Below, piece after piece: positions 52,502 to 62,596 of a stretch of 64,000 bases of DNA. Source of the stretch: Agitococcus sp. (GTDB lineage Bacteria; Pseudomonadota; Gammaproteobacteria; Pseudomonadales; Moraxellaceae); assembly GCA_030646715.1 (NCBI GenBank), contig JAUSLJ010000005.1, forward strand, positions 248,001-312,000, in the 5' to 3' direction. The notes under the pieces were generated by a model. The model did no database searches and had not been told where the DNA came from. It was given only the letters and a program-made list of their open reading frames with translations. The position numbers and the translations under genes were made by a program. Numbering within the stretch: position 1 is the stretch's first letter; each line of letters opens with the position of its first letter.

Positions 52502-55500
52502 CTATGTAGTCTTTTTAGTCTGTGGTTTTTTAGGTTGTGCAGGCGCTTCTACATCAATCACAAATACTTTTAATCTATGGTCTTTATTAGCGTTGGTAAT
52601 TAGTTGTTGTAAAGCCTGCTCTAGTTCATTTGCTGTTTTTGGTTTTGTTATTCCTTTCGGTGGTGCTGTTAGTTTTTTGCTTTTATGGGCTTCCCCAAAC
52701 CAAAAAATTAGATAGATGCCATATCCATTTGCTTCAGGCATAGTGGTATATAGCCTATCTAGTTGATTTTGCCATGCTGTCCATAGAGAGGAGTGACTGT
52801 CTCTTTTTAACTCAAGCGGCAGAATCATTTTTGCTTTATAAATAGCTGTTATATCAATCCGTTTTTCTGCGGAGGCTTGTGTTTCTGGCTCTAATCGAAT
52901 ATCTAGTGGCGTAAGTTTGGGTTGTAATAGCTCAATAATTCGATTTCGGCAGTAGTTTTCAATCTCTGTTTCCTCTTCATAAGCTTTCCAAAAGCTTTCA
53001 TAAGTGTTGGTATTTGAGTGTTTGATTTCGCTCTTTAGTACAGAGAGTTGATCGCAAATGAGGTAATACAGGTCAGCTATAGAGGCGGGTTTTCTGTGGT
53101 GTAAAACACGCACTACATCTTGATATGACAGGCTTTTAAATTCATGCTTTCTGCGGATTGTCCAATGTTCTGCTAAATGATGTTTAAGAAGATTTTGATA
53201 GGAAATTAGGTGTGGTAAAGCTATTAAGCGTTGTAATGAATCAGTTGCTTCTTTGTTATGTAATGAAGCAAGTTGGGTAATGCAGCTTTTAATAAAATCA
53301 GATGCATCCCACAAGTTTCTGTCGCCACCTGTGACACCCATAGGGTGATTTGTGTTTGGAAATATTGATCCACCGACAGAAATTAGAGCCTCGTATTGTT
53401 TATAAGATACTTCAAAATTATGTGAATTATTAAATCGTGAACTTAGCAAGTCTCTTATTTCCCAAATAATATTTTGGTGTTTGTTGGCAATGTCTCCAAG
53501 TATTTTGATTAACTCATCAGGAGATAAAATAAAGAGGATTGATAGCCAATATACTTTGGCTTCATTCTCTAATTCGGCGGTTATTGTGTTTTGAGCGATG
53601 GCTATAAGCTCATGTGATATTTCGCTAAATAAGATATAGTTTGCTAGTTCTTTAATGTTTTTTATTAAAGAGTTTGGGTGACGTTTAAGTAAGGAAAGGG
53701 CTGTTGAGGCATGCCAAAAGGTGGTTTTTCCTTTTTGGTGTAGTAGTGATAGTGCTGGGATATATTCTTTATTATATTTTAAAGCATAATCTATCAAAGT
53801 GAAAATCGTATTTTCGGCTAAATCAGGCCGTTGGTTGTGTATTTCTTCAATCCATGCTCTTGGCGTGTTAATAGTTATTCCATTAACTAATTGTTGTGTT
53901 GGAAATGTAATACTCAAGGTCAAAGACACTTGTAGTTGATTTTCTGTAAAATGATTGAGATGAGGTGTTTTTAACCAAGCCTCATCCATTCCCGCTAAAA
54001 CTGTATACCAATGTGGGTAATATTTATTAGTTATAACTTTTTGACAGATATAGTCGACACTGTGTAGGTTGGGTGAATTAAGTACGGCAATGAAGCCAGT
54101 AATAATATAATCTACTAAATCTTGGCCAATATAAAGAGCAAGTCGCGTGTAGCTATCTAATGACTTTTCTTCTTTAGATTGATTATTACGTCTTCCAAAA
54201 TAAATGTCAGCAAAAAAACTAAGGTTTTTTAAATGCTCACCAGCTTTTATCGACGCTAAGGTCGTTAAGGTGTTTTCTCTGTCCTTGTATTTCGATTTTT
54301 CAATTTCTAAAAGTGATTTTTTCTGTGTCTCTATCTTTTTAAAATACCAATCATGTAGTTGGCTCTGGTTTTGTCTCTCAAATATTTTCTTTAGTTGAGG
54401 GGTTTTGTCAGATAGGGTGATTAGCTTTGAGAATAAATCATAGCTGTTCTGATAATAGACGGCAGAGCAACATATTTCATATTTTCTGATATCACTTTCA
54501 GTGATTGCCGCGTTTTTATTTTGTATCTCTTTAAGTATTATAGAAGTAGTGTCAATAGGTGGTATGCCTAATATTGATGAAATATGACTGTATCTAAAGT
54601 CATCCTCTGTATGTTGGTCATGAGCATAGGCATTGATAAGGGCTGCAAATTTTTGTGGTGAATTATATAAAATATCAATTATCTTTGCGTTGTCTGAGTG
54701 GTTATGCGCCTCTAAGTTCTTCAACCAATGCCAAAGTCGACTAGGCTCTATAATTAGATTGGACTCTACAACACGTAGTAAAAAATGATTAAATGCAGAT
54801 TGAATTTCGTAGCGAAAGTCTTCTTTTTCTTCAGTCGTGATGTTATCGCAGTCTTTAGGCTTAAACTGGCTTAATGCATCTAAAATGTCAGGTATAGCGA
54901 TCACGGGCAAGTGATGACTCAATTGCCAAAATAAACCTGCCGTACTAGAGACGTCAGAGTCTTTGCAGGCATCAGAAAAAACAAGACGTACATCGTCAGC
55001 AGTAAAGCCCTTGTTATACAAATGAACTAAAATATCTGAACGAATTTGCCATGAATTTTTGTCGGTTTTGAGTATGTCTTGATAACATTGAATTACTAAT
55101 TGTTCGCCATTCGGAGTTACTTTGAGTAATGCTTTTAATGCGTCGCGGCGTTCAGGGTAGGTGGCCGTTGTATTGGAGAGTAATTTATACAAATCATCGG
55201 TTAATTCGGGAAGTTGTTCTCGACTTTGCAGAATACTATTAAGTACTAAGTCGCGTAGATGAAATGAAGCATTTGTATCATTGAGAATGTTTTTAAACTC
55301 ATCAATCACATCCTTACCAATAAGAGCGGCCAATGGGTTTTCTGACCAGTCATTTTTTCTAAAATATGGGTCATTTTCGGATAATTCTTCTAATGCATGT
55401 ATTAGTTTTTTGCGATTTAGCCGTGATAAATAAGCGACATCTCCATACATCAATATTCCGTATGGGTCTTTAACTATAAATTGTGGTGCTTGTTCGTTTA

Positions 55501-56563
55501 ATAGGGTAGTAACCCAAGCATATAAGCCTCTTAAGTCAGCATTTGGGTAACCATCTACACCAAGTAAATGCTGTAAACGTAGCAATGGAAACCCTTGCTG
55601 CGTGACTAATTCAACAAGCCAAGTTGCTGCAAGATATTCGGCAACAGTACGATGTAAATAAGAAACAACATCGGGAATAGGGCTAATAAAAATACGGCGT
55701 TTAAGGCAGGCAAAAACAGCCTGTTTATCTTCTATAGGAATTTCGGTATAGCAAGGTAAAAAATTATGCTCAGTATGTAGGCTTAACTGTGTTTGGTTGG
55801 CAAGTAGTAAGCTAGCACAAATTGCTCCTGCAACGGGCTTTAATTGTGCAGCGGTATAACTATGAGTTGCTTGGTGTGAGCGTGTAAAGTCGGGGTTAGT
55901 TTCTTTCAGTAATATGTCAGTTGCTTTTTCATATAATGCCGTTTTATTAGCGGGCCAATCATACGCATTAACAGTCTTGGCTAACATGATGAGTGTTTGT
56001 GGATTGTGTAGAAAGTGTTCTATGCCTCGCTGTTTTGCCTGCTCAATAAAATCACTCGGATTAGCAATGCCTTCTTTAGATAAGATATGGGTACACTCTA
56101 ATTCGCTGAGATTTTCTAAACCCAGAATGATCCAAGAGTTTTCTTTAAAATAGCTCCTTAAAGGCTCAAAGTCGGTATTTTGCTGCCAATCTGCGGCGCG
56201 ACAAGAAAGACGCACAGATTTATTCTTAATCTTTCTTAAGGTGCTGACTATTTTTGTGGTGACATTATCCTTGCCTTCTTTGAAGCGAAACTCATCAAGG
56301 GCATCTAGATAAATGGTTTCCTCGAGTAATGCTTCTGAATCATCTTCAACAGCAGCAAAGAATGATGAGATTTTTTCAAAGTATCGAGCATCTTCATAAG
56401 CCGCAGCATCCTTAAAAGTGTACGTTTTTCCCGAGCCAGCCTCTCCCAAAAGAACAATATTAGCTGTGTTCAAATAGTGAAGAATTGAAATGGAGGCGTG
56501 TTGCTGTTGATGCTTGTCATCGTGCTCAACAACTCTCACTAGTCGTGATAATCCATTATTCAT
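52502..56563 (-). CDS. large NACHT/STAND-like NTPase with C-terminal PD-(D/E)XK nuclease-like domain
   Basis: A 1353-residue protein. The N-terminal NTPase has Walker A GEAGSGKT (residues 40-47), Walker B TIYLDALDEF (83-92, two acidic residues) and LSCRAADW (119-126) as a sensor-type arginine. This is the NACHT/STAND pattern. Residues about 250-1215 are long alpha-helical repeats without clear motifs. The C-terminus (about 1217-1325) contains RIDIT...LPLELKRD, i.e. Asp1237 and Glu1251-x-Lys1253, followed by WQNQL, matching a PD-(D/E)XK nuclease core. A plausible reading is a sensor ATPase that triggers nucleic-acid cleavage, as in several anti-phage proteins. It is AT-rich compared with its neighbours and sits between bioA and rsmE, 18 bases after the bioA stop, so it may be expressed from the bioA promoter. 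The function is inferred. Confidence 0.75.
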   Translation of the reverse strand: MNNGLSRLVRVVEHDDKHQQQHASISILHYLNTANIVLLGEAGSGKTYTFKDAAAYEDARYFEKISSFFAAVEDDSEALLEETIYLDALDEFRFKEGKDNVTTKIVSTLRKIKNKSVRLSCRAADWQQNTDFEPLRSYFKENSWIILGLENLSELECTHILSKEGIANPSDFIEQAKQRGIEHFLHNPQTLIMLAKTVNAYDWPANKTALYEKATDILLKETNPDFTRSHQATHSYTAAQLKPVAGAICASLLLANQTQLSLHTEHNFLPCYTEIPIEDKQAVFACLKRRIFISPIPDVVSYLHRTVAEYLAATWLVELVTQQGFPLLRLQHLLGVDGYPNADLRGLYAWVTTLLNEQAPQFIVKDPYGILMYGDVAYLSRLNRKKLIHALEELSENDPYFRKNDWSENPLAALIGKDVIDEFKNILNDTNASFHLRDLVLNSILQSREQLPELTDDLYKLLSNTTATYPERRDALKALLKVTPNGEQLVIQCYQDILKTDKNSWQIRSDILVHLYNKGFTADDVRLVFSDACKDSDVSSTAGLFWQLSHHLPVIAIPDILDALSQFKPKDCDNITTEEKEDFRYEIQSAFNHFLLRVVESNLIIEPSRLWHWLKNLEAHNHSDNAKIIDILYNSPQKFAALINAYAHDQHTEDDFRYSHISSILGIPPIDTTSIILKEIQNKNAAITESDIRKYEICCSAVYYQNSYDLFSKLITLSDKTPQLKKIFERQNQSQLHDWYFKKIETQKKSLLEIEKSKYKDRENTLTTLASIKAGEHLKNLSFFADIYFGRRNNQSKEEKSLDSYTRLALYIGQDLVDYIITGFIAVLNSPNLHSVDYICQKVITNKYYPHWYTVLAGMDEAWLKTPHLNHFTENQLQVSLTLSITFPTQQLVNGITINTPRAWIEEIHNQRPDLAENTIFTLIDYALKYNKEYIPALSLLHQKGKTTFWHASTALSLLKRHPNSLIKNIKELANYILFSEISHELIAIAQNTITAELENEAKVYWLSILFILSPDELIKILGDIANKHQNIIWEIRDLLSSRFNNSHNFEVSYKQYEALISVGGSIFPNTNHPMGVTGGDRNLWDASDFIKSCITQLASLHNKEATDSLQRLIALPHLISYQNLLKHHLAEHWTIRRKHEFKSLSYQDVVRVLHHRKPASIADLYYLICDQLSVLKSEIKHSNTNTYESFWKAYEEETEIENYCRNRIIELLQPKLTPLDIRLEPETQASAEKRIDITAIYKAKMILPLELKRDSHSSLWTAWQNQLDRLYTTMPEANGYGIYLIFWFGEAHKSKKLTAPPKGITKPKTANELEQALQQLITNANKDHRLKVFVIDVEAPAQPKKPQTKKTT

Positions 56564-56581
56564 ATTTTTATCTCTTGGCTA

Positions 56582-57967
56582 TCAAGGCAAACTCACCCCA
56601 ACATCACTCCCACTAGCAGGCGCATAAGTAGCCTCATCAACTGCCTCAGCCGCTACCTCAAACACCCAACGCAACTCATCATCAGTAATGACATAAGGCG
56701 GCATAAAATACACGGTATTACCAATCGGACGTAATAACACGCCTTTCGCCAAAGCGGATTGAAATACTTGCAAGCCACGACGTTCACGCCAATCAAATGG
56801 CATTTTTAAGGCTTTATCTTGCACCAAATCAAAAGCAGCAATTGTGCCTGTTTGTCGAATATTGGCGATATGTGAATGTTGCTGTAAAGGTTGTAAAGCC
56901 TGAGTCAAAACGGCATTAATTTGTTGTTGCCGTTGTAGTTGTGGGTCTAGCGCAAATAACTCTAAAGAAGCCAATGCAGCCCTTGCCGCTAAAGGATTGC
57001 CCGTAAAACTGTGTGAATGTAAAAAGCCTTTAAAAGTCGCGTAGGGGTGATAAAAACCTTGATAAATGGTATCGGTTGTTAACACCACGGACATCGGTAA
57101 ATAACCTGCCGTTAATGCTTTCGATAAACATAAAAAATCGGGGCAAATGTTCGCTTGCTCACAGGCAAAAAAAGTACCAGTGCGCGCAAAACCAACGGCT
57201 ATTTCATCGGCGATTAAATGCACGCCGTATTTATCACAGGCAGCGCGTAATAACTGCAAATAAACTGGATGATACATTTTCATCCCTGCCGCGCCTTGAA
57301 TTAACGGTTCTACAATCACCGCGCAAATTTCACTATGCTTTTCAGCAAGCAAGCTTTCCATCGCTAAAAATTGTTGGCGGGCAAAGGCTTCAGGCGATAC
57401 GCCATCAGGTGCTTGCGTCCAATCAGGCGAGGGCACACGGTATTGTTGAGTCAATAACGAGGCATAGGTTTGCGAAAATAAGGGAATATCTGTGACGCTC
57501 AACGCACCTAAGGTTTCACCATGATAACTACCACTTAACGAGACAAATCGAGTTTTCTGTGTTTCGCCTTGATTATGCCAAAAGTGCATACTCATTTTTA
57601 ATGCCACTTCGATAGCCGCAGAGCCATTATCGGCATAAAAGCAACGCGCTAAACCTTTAGGGGCAAGTGCTAAAAGTTTTTCTGAAAGCGTGACAATCGG
57701 TTCGTGGCTGAAACCAGCCAGTATTAAATGTTCTAAGGTATCAAGCTGTTCTTTAATAGCGTTGTTGATGTGTGGATTAGCGTGCCCCCAAATATTCACC
57801 CACCAAGAGCTAATGGCATCAACATAACGCTTACCGTCAAAATCCGTCAGCCATACGCCCGATGCTTTAGCGATGGGCACAATTGGGATCTGTTCGTGGT
57901 CGTGCATTTGCGTACAAGGATGCCAAAGAACGGCTAAATCACGTTGCATTAAGCTATGGTTATTCAT
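56582..57967 (-). CDS. bioA: adenosylmethionine-8-amino-7-oxononanoate aminotransferase
   Basis: A PLP enzyme of 461 residues that converts KAPA to DAPA using S-adenosylmethionine as amino donor in biotin synthesis. Motifs are the substrate-binding SSWWVNIWGHANP, the helix VALKMSMHFWHNQ, LIADEIAVGFARTG with the PLP-aspartate region, and CLSKALTAGYLPM with the Schiff-base lysine. No other biotin genes are in the window, and no BirA-type operator is apparent upstream. The NTPase-nuclease gene follows directly. Confidence 0.94.
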   Translation of the reverse strand: MNNHSLMQRDLAVLWHPCTQMHDHEQIPIVPIAKASGVWLTDFDGKRYVDAISSWWVNIWGHANPHINNAIKEQLDTLEHLILAGFSHEPIVTLSEKLLALAPKGLARCFYADNGSAAIEVALKMSMHFWHNQGETQKTRFVSLSGSYHGETLGALSVTDIPLFSQTYASLLTQQYRVPSPDWTQAPDGVSPEAFARQQFLAMESLLAEKHSEICAVIVEPLIQGAAGMKMYHPVYLQLLRAACDKYGVHLIADEIAVGFARTGTFFACEQANICPDFLCLSKALTAGYLPMSVVLTTDTIYQGFYHPYATFKGFLHSHSFTGNPLAARAALASLELFALDPQLQRQQQINAVLTQALQPLQQHSHIANIRQTGTIAAFDLVQDKALKMPFDWRERRGLQVFQSALAKGVLLRPIGNTVYFMPPYVITDDELRWVFEVAAEAVDEATYAPASGSDVGVSLP

Positions 57968-58246
57968 AGTATTTGGTCAAAAATGGATGGTGGATTATAA
58001 CAGGAGTTACGCATCGCACCTCGATTAGCGCGTTTTGTGAACATAAAGCCGCCTAAAGCGGCTGAAATGTGAATAAATAAGCGATACCGCGTAAATCCTA
58101 TAAAAAAATCGTGTTGACGATTAGGCAACAATCCGTTTCATTGATTGCTCTTACCTAAATAATAAGATTGCAGTATGGTTGCCAACATCCCATTGAAGCC
58201 ACTTTTGCTTCATCATTATACAACATCAACTTACTGAGAAAATATC
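57968..58246. other. 279-base divergent intergenic region (bioA / YceI)
   Basis: It contains a small hairpin AGCCGC-CTAAA-GCGGCT (58047-58063) without a T-run. For the YceI side there is a possible promoter TTGATT (58141-58146), 16 bases, TAAGAT (58163-58168), of modest quality. The rest is unremarkable. Confidence 0.4.
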
Positions 58247-58846
58247 ATGATTCGTCCTATTGCTTCCGCGTTGTTAGTGTCGTTACTGGCTTTCGCTCCC
58301 GTTGCTTTTGCTGCACCTGATACTAATCCTGCTAATTTGCCCGCAGGAAATTATGTGTTAGATAAAACCCATGCCAGTATTACCGCTAAAGTCATGCACC
58401 AAGGTTTTTCTTTATACGTTTTCCGCTTCAACAAGTTTGATGCAGGTTTTGGTTATGACCCCAAAAATCCTGAAGCGTCGAAAGTACAAGTAACCATTGA
58501 TACTCAATCCATGAGTACAGGCTGGGAAAAAGCAGATAAGCAATTTCCTGCTGAATTCATCAAAGCCGATAAGTTCCCTCAAGCAACCTTTACTTCTACA
58601 GCCATCAAAACCACGACAGGCAACAAAGGTACAATGACAGGTAATTTAACACTGGCTGGCGTCACCAAGCCTGTGACTTTAGACGTAACCTTTTATGGCT
58701 CAGGTAAAGGCATGATGGGTGAAACGCGTACAGGTTTTGCGGCAACTACGACTATCAAGCGTTCTGAGTTTGGTGCAGATCGATATGTGCCTATGATTGG
58801 TGATGATGTGGCTTTAGAGATTGAAGTCGAATTCACTAAGAAGTAA
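58247..58846 (+). CDS. secreted YceI family protein
   Basis: A 199-residue periplasmic lipocalin-like protein. The signal peptide ends near FAA (residues 1-23). The mature part has YVLDKTHASITAKVMHQGFS, VTIDTQSMSTGWEKAD, FPQATFTSTAI, GNLTLAGVTKPVTLDV and RTGFAATTTIKRSEFGADRYV, all typical of YceI, which in relatives binds polyprenoid molecules such as ubiquinone precursors. It precedes a cytochrome b561-YceI fusion by 14 bases, a common pairing, so the two are likely one transcript. Confidence 0.92.
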   Translation: MIRPIASALLVSLLAFAPVAFAAPDTNPANLPAGNYVLDKTHASITAKVMHQGFSLYVFRFNKFDAGFGYDPKNPEASKVQVTIDTQSMSTGWEKADKQFPAEFIKADKFPQATFTSTAIKTTTGNKGTMTGNLTLAGVTKPVTLDVTFYGSGKGMMGETRTGFAATTTIKRSEFGADRYVPMIGDDVALEIEVEFTKK

Positions 58847-58860
58847 GCTGGGAATAAACC

Positions 58861-60201
58861 ATGAACGCCACGCGCAATCGTTATACCAACGTCGCTATTA
58901 TTTTACATTGGTTGATTGCCGCCGCCATTATCTTTCAGATGGTACTGGGGTGGCGTTTAGGTGATGCTCCAAAAGGCGCGGCGACTTATGCGTTATTTCA
59001 ACTGCATAAGTCTATTGGTTTTACTATTTTGTTTTTGAGTGTCGCGCGTTTGGCTTGGCGATTCGCCCACAAGCCGCCGGCGTTGCCTAGCCACATGAAG
59101 GTATGGGAAAAAACAGCATCCCACCTCGTTCATATCGGCTTTTATGTCATTATGATTGGCTTGCCGATGACGGGCTGGCTATTAGTTTCTACCAGTAAAA
59201 TCAACATTCCTACCGTATTATTTGGCGTGATGCCTATGCCGCATCTGCCATTCTTATCTGAATTAGCAGTAACGACAAAAGCTATGTTGAATGATGCCGC
59301 AGGTGCAGGGCATGGCTTATTAGCGTTGTTAACTTGTCTGTTGTTACTGTTACACGTTGGTGCGGTATTAAAGCATCAAGTCATTGTCAAGGATAATGTA
59401 TTTGCACGGATGGCGGTTGGTGCGCGGGCGGGTATTACTGAGCCTAGATTATGGTTGGTTGGTATGACGGGCTTTCTGGTGATGTGGTCGGCGTATGTGT
59501 ATATGCCTACGCTAAAAGCAAAAGCAATTCCTGTTGTTGCAGTCGAAACCGAAGAAACGGTGACTGCCACCGAAGTAACAGAACAACCTGCATCCGTTGA
59601 TAAGGTAGCAAGCACAACACCGTCTGTTGCGGCAGAAACTAGCTCTAAGTCTGTTGAAGTTGCACCTGTCATAGCAGTGGATGCCATCAAAATTTTGCCG
59701 TTGTCTCATTGGCTAGTGAGCAAAAATGCACAATTAGGTTTTGCGACACAATGGACGGGCGAGCCTGTCGTAGGCAGTTTCAAGCAATGGACAGCCGATA
59801 TTGTCTTTAGTCCTGATGATTTGAAAAACTCTTCATTAACGGTGAAGGTGGATTTGGCGTCAGTTGCTACGGGTGATGAACAGCGGGATTCTGCTTTGCC
59901 GAGTGCGGATTGGTTTGATGTCGCTAATCATCCTACGGCAATTTTTCAAGCCAATAGTTTTAAACGCGTCGCAGAGGATCGTTATCAAGCGAACGGCACT
60001 TTGTCGTTGCGTGATAAAACCGCGCCTATTGTATTAAGTTTTAAGCTCAACATTGATGGCGACAAAGCAACGGCTAAAGGTTCAACAACCTTAGATAGAA
60101 CTGTATTCGGCGTGGGTCAAGGCGAATTTTCGGCCACAGATCAAATTCCTGCGGCGGTTAAAGTCAGTTTTAATTTAACGGCGACACGCCGCAAACTGTA
60201 A
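58861..60201 (+). CDS. cytochrome b561 fused to a YceI domain
   Basis: A 446-residue fusion. Residues 1-190 are a four-helix di-haem cytochrome b561 with candidate haem ligands His16 (ILHWLIA), His49 (LHKSIG), His151 (GHGLLAL) and His165 (LLHVGAVLKH). A fifth membrane helix (about 197-215) leads to a Thr/Val/Ala-rich linker (220-265). The last 170 residues form a YceI domain (SHWLVSKNAQLGFATQ, FKQWTADIVFSPDDLKNSS, TLDRTVFGVGQGEF). The order of helices predicts a periplasmic YceI domain carried by the membrane cytochrome, perhaps for quinone handling. The separate YceI just upstream is probably a partner. Confidence 0.9.
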   Translation: MNATRNRYTNVAIILHWLIAAAIIFQMVLGWRLGDAPKGAATYALFQLHKSIGFTILFLSVARLAWRFAHKPPALPSHMKVWEKTASHLVHIGFYVIMIGLPMTGWLLVSTSKINIPTVLFGVMPMPHLPFLSELAVTTKAMLNDAAGAGHGLLALLTCLLLLLHVGAVLKHQVIVKDNVFARMAVGARAGITEPRLWLVGMTGFLVMWSAYVYMPTLKAKAIPVVAVETEETVTATEVTEQPASVDKVASTTPSVAAETSSKSVEVAPVIAVDAIKILPLSHWLVSKNAQLGFATQWTGEPVVGSFKQWTADIVFSPDDLKNSSLTVKVDLASVATGDEQRDSALPSADWFDVANHPTAIFQANSFKRVAEDRYQANGTLSLRDKTAPIVLSFKLNIDGDKATAKGSTTLDRTVFGVGQGEFSATDQIPAAVKVSFNLTATRRKL

Positions 60202-60226
60202 TCCCTCCAACCTTCTCTTTGTAAGG

Positions 60227-62596
60227 CTATGTCTGCGCCATAAAAGCCTGTAGTTTTAAGGCTAACTCGCTGAGTAAGAGCGGTTTAGTCATATAATCAT
60301 TCATGCCCGCCTCGCGACAACGCACTTGATATTCGGGCAGGGCATGAGCCGTGAGTGCAATAATAGTCATCGGTTGTTGTTGGTGTTCCAGTTCCCAATG
60401 GCGAATTTTGCGAGTGGCTTGTAGGCCATCTAAAATCGGCATTTCACAATCCATTAAAACAATATCAAAATCATCGTGTTGTGTAGTGATAATACCAAAA
60501 GCTTCTTCACCATTTTTTGCTAATTTAACATCAATACCCAGTTGTTTAATCAGTGAGGTAATAATTAATTGATTAACGGCATTATCTTCCGTCAATAAAA
60601 TTCTTAATTTTGATAATTGCCCATCCGCCCACGGCATAGCTGGCATAATGGGGTTGGTAATCGTAATTAATTCATCGGTCAGTAATAGCGGTAATAAAAT
60701 AACAAAAGAAGAACCTTGTCCTAATTTACTACTGACGTGCAGGCTACCACCCATGAGTTCGATAAGTTGTTTACTAATCGCCAAACCTAAACCAGTTCCA
60801 CCATATTTACGGGTAATAGACGCATCTGCTTGATGAAAAGCGGTAAATAAATGGGCGATTTGTTCTTGAGATAAACCAATACCTGTATCACTAATCGTAA
60901 TTTGTATTTGCACTTTATTTTTATCTAATTGGACAATTCGCTGGGCTTGTAACGATACTTGTCCTCTAGATGTAAACTTTAAAGCATTGTTGAGTAGATT
61001 AAAAAGTATTTGCCTTAAGCGTGTAGGGTCTCCTTCTACCCATTGTGGAAAGTCATTACTCATTGTCAGCAGTAGTTCAACAGGTTTTTCTTCTGGATTA
61101 GCAGATAATATTTGATAAATATTATGAATCAGTTTGTGAAGGTCAAAAGGGGTTGATTCTAGGTTAATATTACCAGAGGTAATTTTTGAGTAGTCTAAAA
61201 TATCATCAATAATGCTCAGTAGTAGTTGCCCTGAGTTCTGTAGTAGCCCTAAATAATGTTGCTGAGATTCCGTTGGCGATGTGGCTTCTAATAACTGCGT
61301 GACACCAATCACGGCATTCATAGGGGTTCTTATTTCATGACTCATACGAGCGAGAAAGTCTGTTTTGGCGGCACTTTCGGCTTGAGCAATTAACATTTCT
61401 TGTTCTTTGGCTTCTTTTTCTTTTTGTAGGGATTTTAACCGTTGAGCAAGGCCAATAGATAATAAAACTTGTTGGGCAGCAAAAGCAATCTGGGTATAAA
61501 TTAAGGCATTGTTAATGCCACTGCCTCCTGAAAGCAGTAGGATAATAAAATACGCACCCGTAACAATCAGTAATCCCCATGAAATAATAAATATTTTTGC
61601 TTCATTTAAGCCATCATGCCAACGTTTGATACTAATAAAAAATAATAAAAATATGACGAACAGGCCACTACTTGTCATAACAGGGGCAACAATGCGCGTG
61701 GGAATAAAGACGTGGGAAAATGCCGAAATAGCAAAGATAAAAGCTAACCATTTAAGAAAATTATGCAAGCGTGGGCTTTCTTTGGTATTAAGGTAGGTGC
61801 GAGTAAATAAACACGCAGAGCTAAAAACTAAAAAGGCAAAAGTGTAAATAGAAAAGTTGTTTAGCGTTGTTGCTGTTGGCCAAAATCGAAACAGTGAGCC
61901 TTGTTCAGCAGAAAAAAATAACAAGGTGTTCATGACGTAAAATATATATAAGAGTTGAACTTTCTCACGAGTGAGAATAAATAAAAAAAGATGATATAAA
62001 AATAAACCAATGACCATGCCATAAAATAAACCTATCAATGTGTCTATTTTATCATTAACATTAATAAACTCTGGATAACTACTTAATTGTAATGGTAAGT
62101 AAAAGGTGCTTGATGTTTTGGCGTGTAAGTAATAATCATGTGTTTCTTTGGCATTGATAGTAAATGGTATTGAAAGGGTTCTTACTTTTAATTCACGTTG
62201 ATTATAGGGAATCGTATCGCCAATCGATTTCTTAATGGTATTGCTAGAGGATGGAATATAAAAATCAATATGGTCAAAGAGATTAAAGTCACTTGATAAA
62301 ACCAGAGCTAAGGGTTTGTCGCCAGTATTTGTTGCTCGAAAATGAAACCAACAGTCGGATTGAGTGAAACCAAAGGAAATCTCCTTGCGCGCTAGGGGGG
62401 CAAAGTTTAATGTTTTTGCTTCATCAAGTGTGTAGTGACTAACGCCGCCACAAATATAACTTATTTCAGGCGCGAGCCGTTGTTCGGAAAAGTTTTCATC
62501 CAATTGTAAATCGGCATAACAGACGAGTGAACACATACACGCCAACCAGCAGGCTATCCACACCGATAAATGAAGCGGACTCGACTTTTTGTTCAT
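60227..62596 (-). CDS. hybrid histidine kinase with 7TMR-DISM sensor
   Basis: A 789-residue sensor kinase. After a signal peptide (residues 1-28) comes a periplasmic 7TMR-DISM extracellular domain (about 35-175), then seven membrane helices (about 185-375), a coiled linker, HisKA with His420 in [13 protein letters not shown], HATPase with GTGLGLAISKQL, and a C-terminal receiver with Asp716 in VLMDCEMPILDG. The DISMED2-type domain usually binds carbohydrates or other small ligands. The start overlaps the stop of the upstream Smr gene by four bases. It is the second hybrid kinase of the window; no separate response regulator is adjacent. Confidence 0.9.
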   Translation of the reverse strand: MNKKSSPLHLSVWIACWLACMCSLVCYADLQLDENFSEQRLAPEISYICGGVSHYTLDEAKTLNFAPLARKEISFGFTQSDCWFHFRATNTGDKPLALVLSSDFNLFDHIDFYIPSSSNTIKKSIGDTIPYNQRELKVRTLSIPFTINAKETHDYYLHAKTSSTFYLPLQLSSYPEFINVNDKIDTLIGLFYGMVIGLFLYHLFLFILTREKVQLLYIFYVMNTLLFFSAEQGSLFRFWPTATTLNNFSIYTFAFLVFSSACLFTRTYLNTKESPRLHNFLKWLAFIFAISAFSHVFIPTRIVAPVMTSSGLFVIFLLFFISIKRWHDGLNEAKIFIISWGLLIVTGAYFIILLLSGGSGINNALIYTQIAFAAQQVLLSIGLAQRLKSLQKEKEAKEQEMLIAQAESAAKTDFLARMSHEIRTPMNAVIGVTQLLEATSPTESQQHYLGLLQNSGQLLLSIIDDILDYSKITSGNINLESTPFDLHKLIHNIYQILSANPEEKPVELLLTMSNDFPQWVEGDPTRLRQILFNLLNNALKFTSRGQVSLQAQRIVQLDKNKVQIQITISDTGIGLSQEQIAHLFTAFHQADASITRKYGGTGLGLAISKQLIELMGGSLHVSSKLGQGSSFVILLPLLLTDELITITNPIMPAMPWADGQLSKLRILLTEDNAVNQLIITSLIKQLGIDVKLAKNGEEAFGIITTQHDDFDIVLMDCEMPILDGLQATRKIRHWELEHQQQPMTIIALTAHALPEYQVRCREAGMNDYMTKPLLLSELALKLQAFMAQT

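Noticed and set aside
57076-57495. 139-codon open frame on the plus strand
   Set aside because: Antisense shadow of bioA, with composition typical of a frame opposite a real gene.
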